Origin: Casimicrobiaceae bacterium
GTDB lineage: Bacteria; Pseudomonadota; Gammaproteobacteria; Burkholderiales; Casimicrobiaceae
NCBI GenBank assembly: GCA_955652025.1
Contig: CATPAO010000240.1
Coordinates: forward strand, 1 to 14,111
Length of the DNA: 14,111 bases
Direction: 5' to 3'
The position numbers and the translations under genes are program-made. Under the pieces are notes generated by a model. That model was not told where the DNA came from. It did not search any database and was given only the letters and a program-made list of their open reading frames with translations. Below are positions 12,507 through 14,111 of this stretch, one piece after another (the stretch's first letter is position 1; each line of letters starts with the position of its first letter).

Positions 12507-14111
12507 ATGATTCCAAACGATTTTATTTCGACGCTGCTGGGCCGTGTCGACATTGTCGACGTCATCGACCGCTACGTTCCGCTCAAGAAGGCGGGCGCCA
12601 ACTATCAGGCGTGCTGCCCGTTCCACAGCGAAAAGACCCCGTCGTTCACCGTCAGTCCTACCAAGCAGTTCTATCACTGCTTCGGTTGCGGCGCGCACGG
12701 GACGGCGGTCGGATTCCTGATGGAGCATGGCGGCAAGTCGTTCCCGGAAGCGGTCGACGAGCTGGCGCGTGAAGCGGGGCTCGACGTGCCCCGGGTCGAG
12801 CGCGACGGGGAAAAGGCGCGCCGCGACGAGACCGCGGAAATCGCCGCCGCGTTGCTGACGGCGGCCAAGTTCTATCGCGCCAAGCTGAAGGACGTGCCGC
12901 GCGCCATCGATTATCTGAAGGGACGCGGGCTGACCGGCTCGATCGCGGCGCACTTCGGCATCGGATACGCGCCGGAGGCGTGGCAATCGCTCCCCTCGGT
13001 GTTCCCCAGCTATGACGACGCGACCTTGGTCCAGGCCGGACTGGTCGTCGAAGGCGATGGCGGCAAGCGCTACGACCGGTTTCGCGACCGCGTGATGTTC
13101 CCGATCCACGACAGCCGCGGCCGGGTGATCGGCTTCGGCGGTCGCGTGCTGGGCGACGGCGAGCCCAAATACCTGAACTCGCCCGAGACGGCGCTGTTCT
13201 CGAAGGGACGGGAGCTGTACGGTCTTTTCCTGGCGCGAAATGCGATCCGCGAGGCTGGGAGGGTCGTCGTCGTCGAAGGGTATATGGACGTCGTCGCCTT
13301 GGCGCAGCATGGCGTCGAATACGCGGTCGCGACGCTCGGAACCGCCACCACGCCGGTGCACGCGCACAAGCTGTTCCGGATGGCCGACGCCGTCGTGTTC
13401 TGCTTCGACGGCGACGCTGCGGGACGCAAGGCCGCATGGCGCGCGCTCGAGAACACACTGCCGGTGCTGACGGACGGCAAGAATGCGCGCTTCCTCTTCC
13501 TCCCGGACGGCGAGGACCCGGACGACTACGTGCGAAAGCGCGGCAAAGCGGTGTTCGAACGCGCACTCGAGAACGCCGTTCCGCTGTCCGAATACTTGAT
13601 GACAACGCTGGCTGCGCAGCACCCACCGACGACGGCGGAAGGACGCGCCGCGCTCGTTGCGGCGGCACGCCCGATGCTTGCGGAAATCAACGCGCCGATT
13701 TTGTCGGCACTTCTCCGCCGACAGGTTGCCGATCTCTCCGGACTCTCCGCCGGCGAGCTGTCCCCGCTGCTGGCGAGCGATACCGGCGACGGTCCCGCCG
13801 CGGGACCACGCGCGAGAGCGACCGGATCTCGTCCGGGGGTTCGCCGCGCACCGTCGCTCACGCGCGAACTGATCCAGGCGATCCTGCTCAAACCGGAATT
13901 GGTGCCGTCCATAGACCTGCCGCGCCCGGCCGACGGCACGCCGGAAGGCAACGCGCTCGCGGCGCTCGTCGAGGCATGTTCGGAAGAGGCCGGTCCGGAC
14001 TCGACCGCGGCGGTCATCGAGCGCTTCGCCGCATCGGTGCACGCGCCGGTGCTCGCCGCGGCCCTTGCGACGGCGGCCGACCAGGGCCTGCCCCCCGAGC
14101 ATGCCGAAGAG
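12507..14111 (+). CDS. dnaG: DNA primase DnaG (3' end beyond window)
   Basis: 535 codons are open to the right edge; the family is usually about 580-660 residues, so only the end of the helicase-binding domain is missing. The enzyme makes RNA primers at the replication fork. The N-terminal CHC2 zinc finger is clear: C37, H40 (CCPFH), C58 and C61 (HCFGCG). The RNA polymerase core follows with FRDRVMFPIHDSRGRVIGFG (about 192-211) and TOPRIM residues E257 (VVVVEGYMDV), D301 and D303 (FDGDAAGRKA), which bind catalytic metal. After about residue 410 the sequence becomes Ala/Pro/Gly-rich, then resumes near RRAPSLTRELIQAILLKPEL, the start of the DnaB-interacting domain. ATG 12507 matches the family N-terminus MIPNDFISTLLGRVDIV. 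No good Shine-Dalgarno is present. The gene has its own promoter and leader hairpin. Confidence 0.97.
   Translation, partial: MIPNDFISTLLGRVDIVDVIDRYVPLKKAGANYQACCPFHSEKTPSFTVSPTKQFYHCFGCGAHGTAVGFLMEHGGKSFPEAVDELAREAGLDVPRVERDGEKARRDETAEIAAALLTAAKFYRAKLKDVPRAIDYLKGRGLTGSIAAHFGIGYAPEAWQSLPSVFPSYDDATLVQAGLVVEGDGGKRYDRFRDRVMFPIHDSRGRVIGFGGRVLGDGEPKYLNSPETALFSKGRELYGLFLARNAIREAGRVVVVEGYMDVVALAQHGVEYAVATLGTATTPVHAHKLFRMADAVVFCFDGDAAGRKAAWRALENTLPVLTDGKNARFLFLPDGEDPDDYVRKRGKAVFERALENAVPLSEYLMTTLAAQHPPTTAEGRAALVAAARPMLAEINAPILSALLRRQVADLSGLSAGELSPLLASDTGDGPAAGPRARATGSRPGVRRAPSLTRELIQAILLKPELVPSIDLPRPADGTPEGNALAALVEACSEEAGPDSTAAVIERFAASVHAPVLAAALATAADQGLPPEHAEE

Noticed and set aside
11865..14102. 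745-codon open frame on the minus strand opposite yqeY and dnaG
   Set aside because: It spans two real genes, the promoter and the hairpin region. It is low-complexity and Arg-rich, with no recognisable motif.
1..14111. CRISPR array, retron, toxin-antitoxin pair or defence cassette
   Set aside because: No regularly spaced repeats, reverse transcriptase, nuclease or small overlapping gene pair of that type was found. All large genes are assigned to metabolic or housekeeping families except the 143-aa membrane protein.

Overview
The window is a GC-rich (roughly two-thirds G+C by eye), densely coded bacterial chromosome segment. The run folB / plsY / tsaD / rpsU / yqeY / dnaG, the TRAP transporter and the sequence style of the proteins point to a betaproteobacterium, probably Burkholderiales or a close uncultured relative. 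This assignment comes from gene order and protein character only. I see no rRNA, tRNA, insertion sequence, prophage or CRISPR array.

Layout. (1) 1-399, minus strand: the 5' end of an ATP-dependent 5-oxoprolinase. It diverges from (2) 569-4773, plus strand: a tripartite TRAP transporter (dctP, dctQ, dctM) followed almost without gaps by ogt (DNA alkyl repair) and xerD (chromosome dimer resolution). (3) 4842-9399, plus strand: a zinc-ribbon methyltransferase-like protein, a small one-helix membrane protein of unknown function, and a bifunctional PutA that abuts it as TGAATG. (4) 9396-10426: folB (minus), which overlaps the end of putA by 4 nt, and plsY (plus). These two diverge from a short region built around a near-symmetric palindrome. 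(5) 10432-14111: tsaD (minus), then rpsU, yqeY and dnaG (plus). This is the start of the 'macromolecular synthesis' region, with yqeY inserted between rpsU and dnaG. A strong terminator follows rpsU and a separate TATAAT promoter precedes dnaG. dnaG runs off the right edge after 535 codons.

How the genes work together. The left part looks like amino-acid-derivative scavenging. The TRAP system would import a small carboxylate, and the divergent 5-oxoprolinase suggests that it is 5-oxoproline (pyroglutamate), which would be opened to glutamate. PutA independently converts proline to glutamate, so two modules converge on the same product. The right part is housekeeping: folate synthesis (FolB), phospholipid synthesis (PlsY), tRNA t6A modification (TsaD), the small ribosomal subunit (bS21) and replication priming (DnaG).

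I found no convincing new multi-gene system. The most useful second-look items are the inferred pyroglutamate module, the unknown membrane protein coupled to a PutA that lacks its DNA-binding domain, the methyltransferase with a degenerate SAM loop, and several compact regulatory structures: the folB/plsY palindrome, leader hairpins before dnaG, and missing Shine-Dalgarno sites at rpsU and tsaD.
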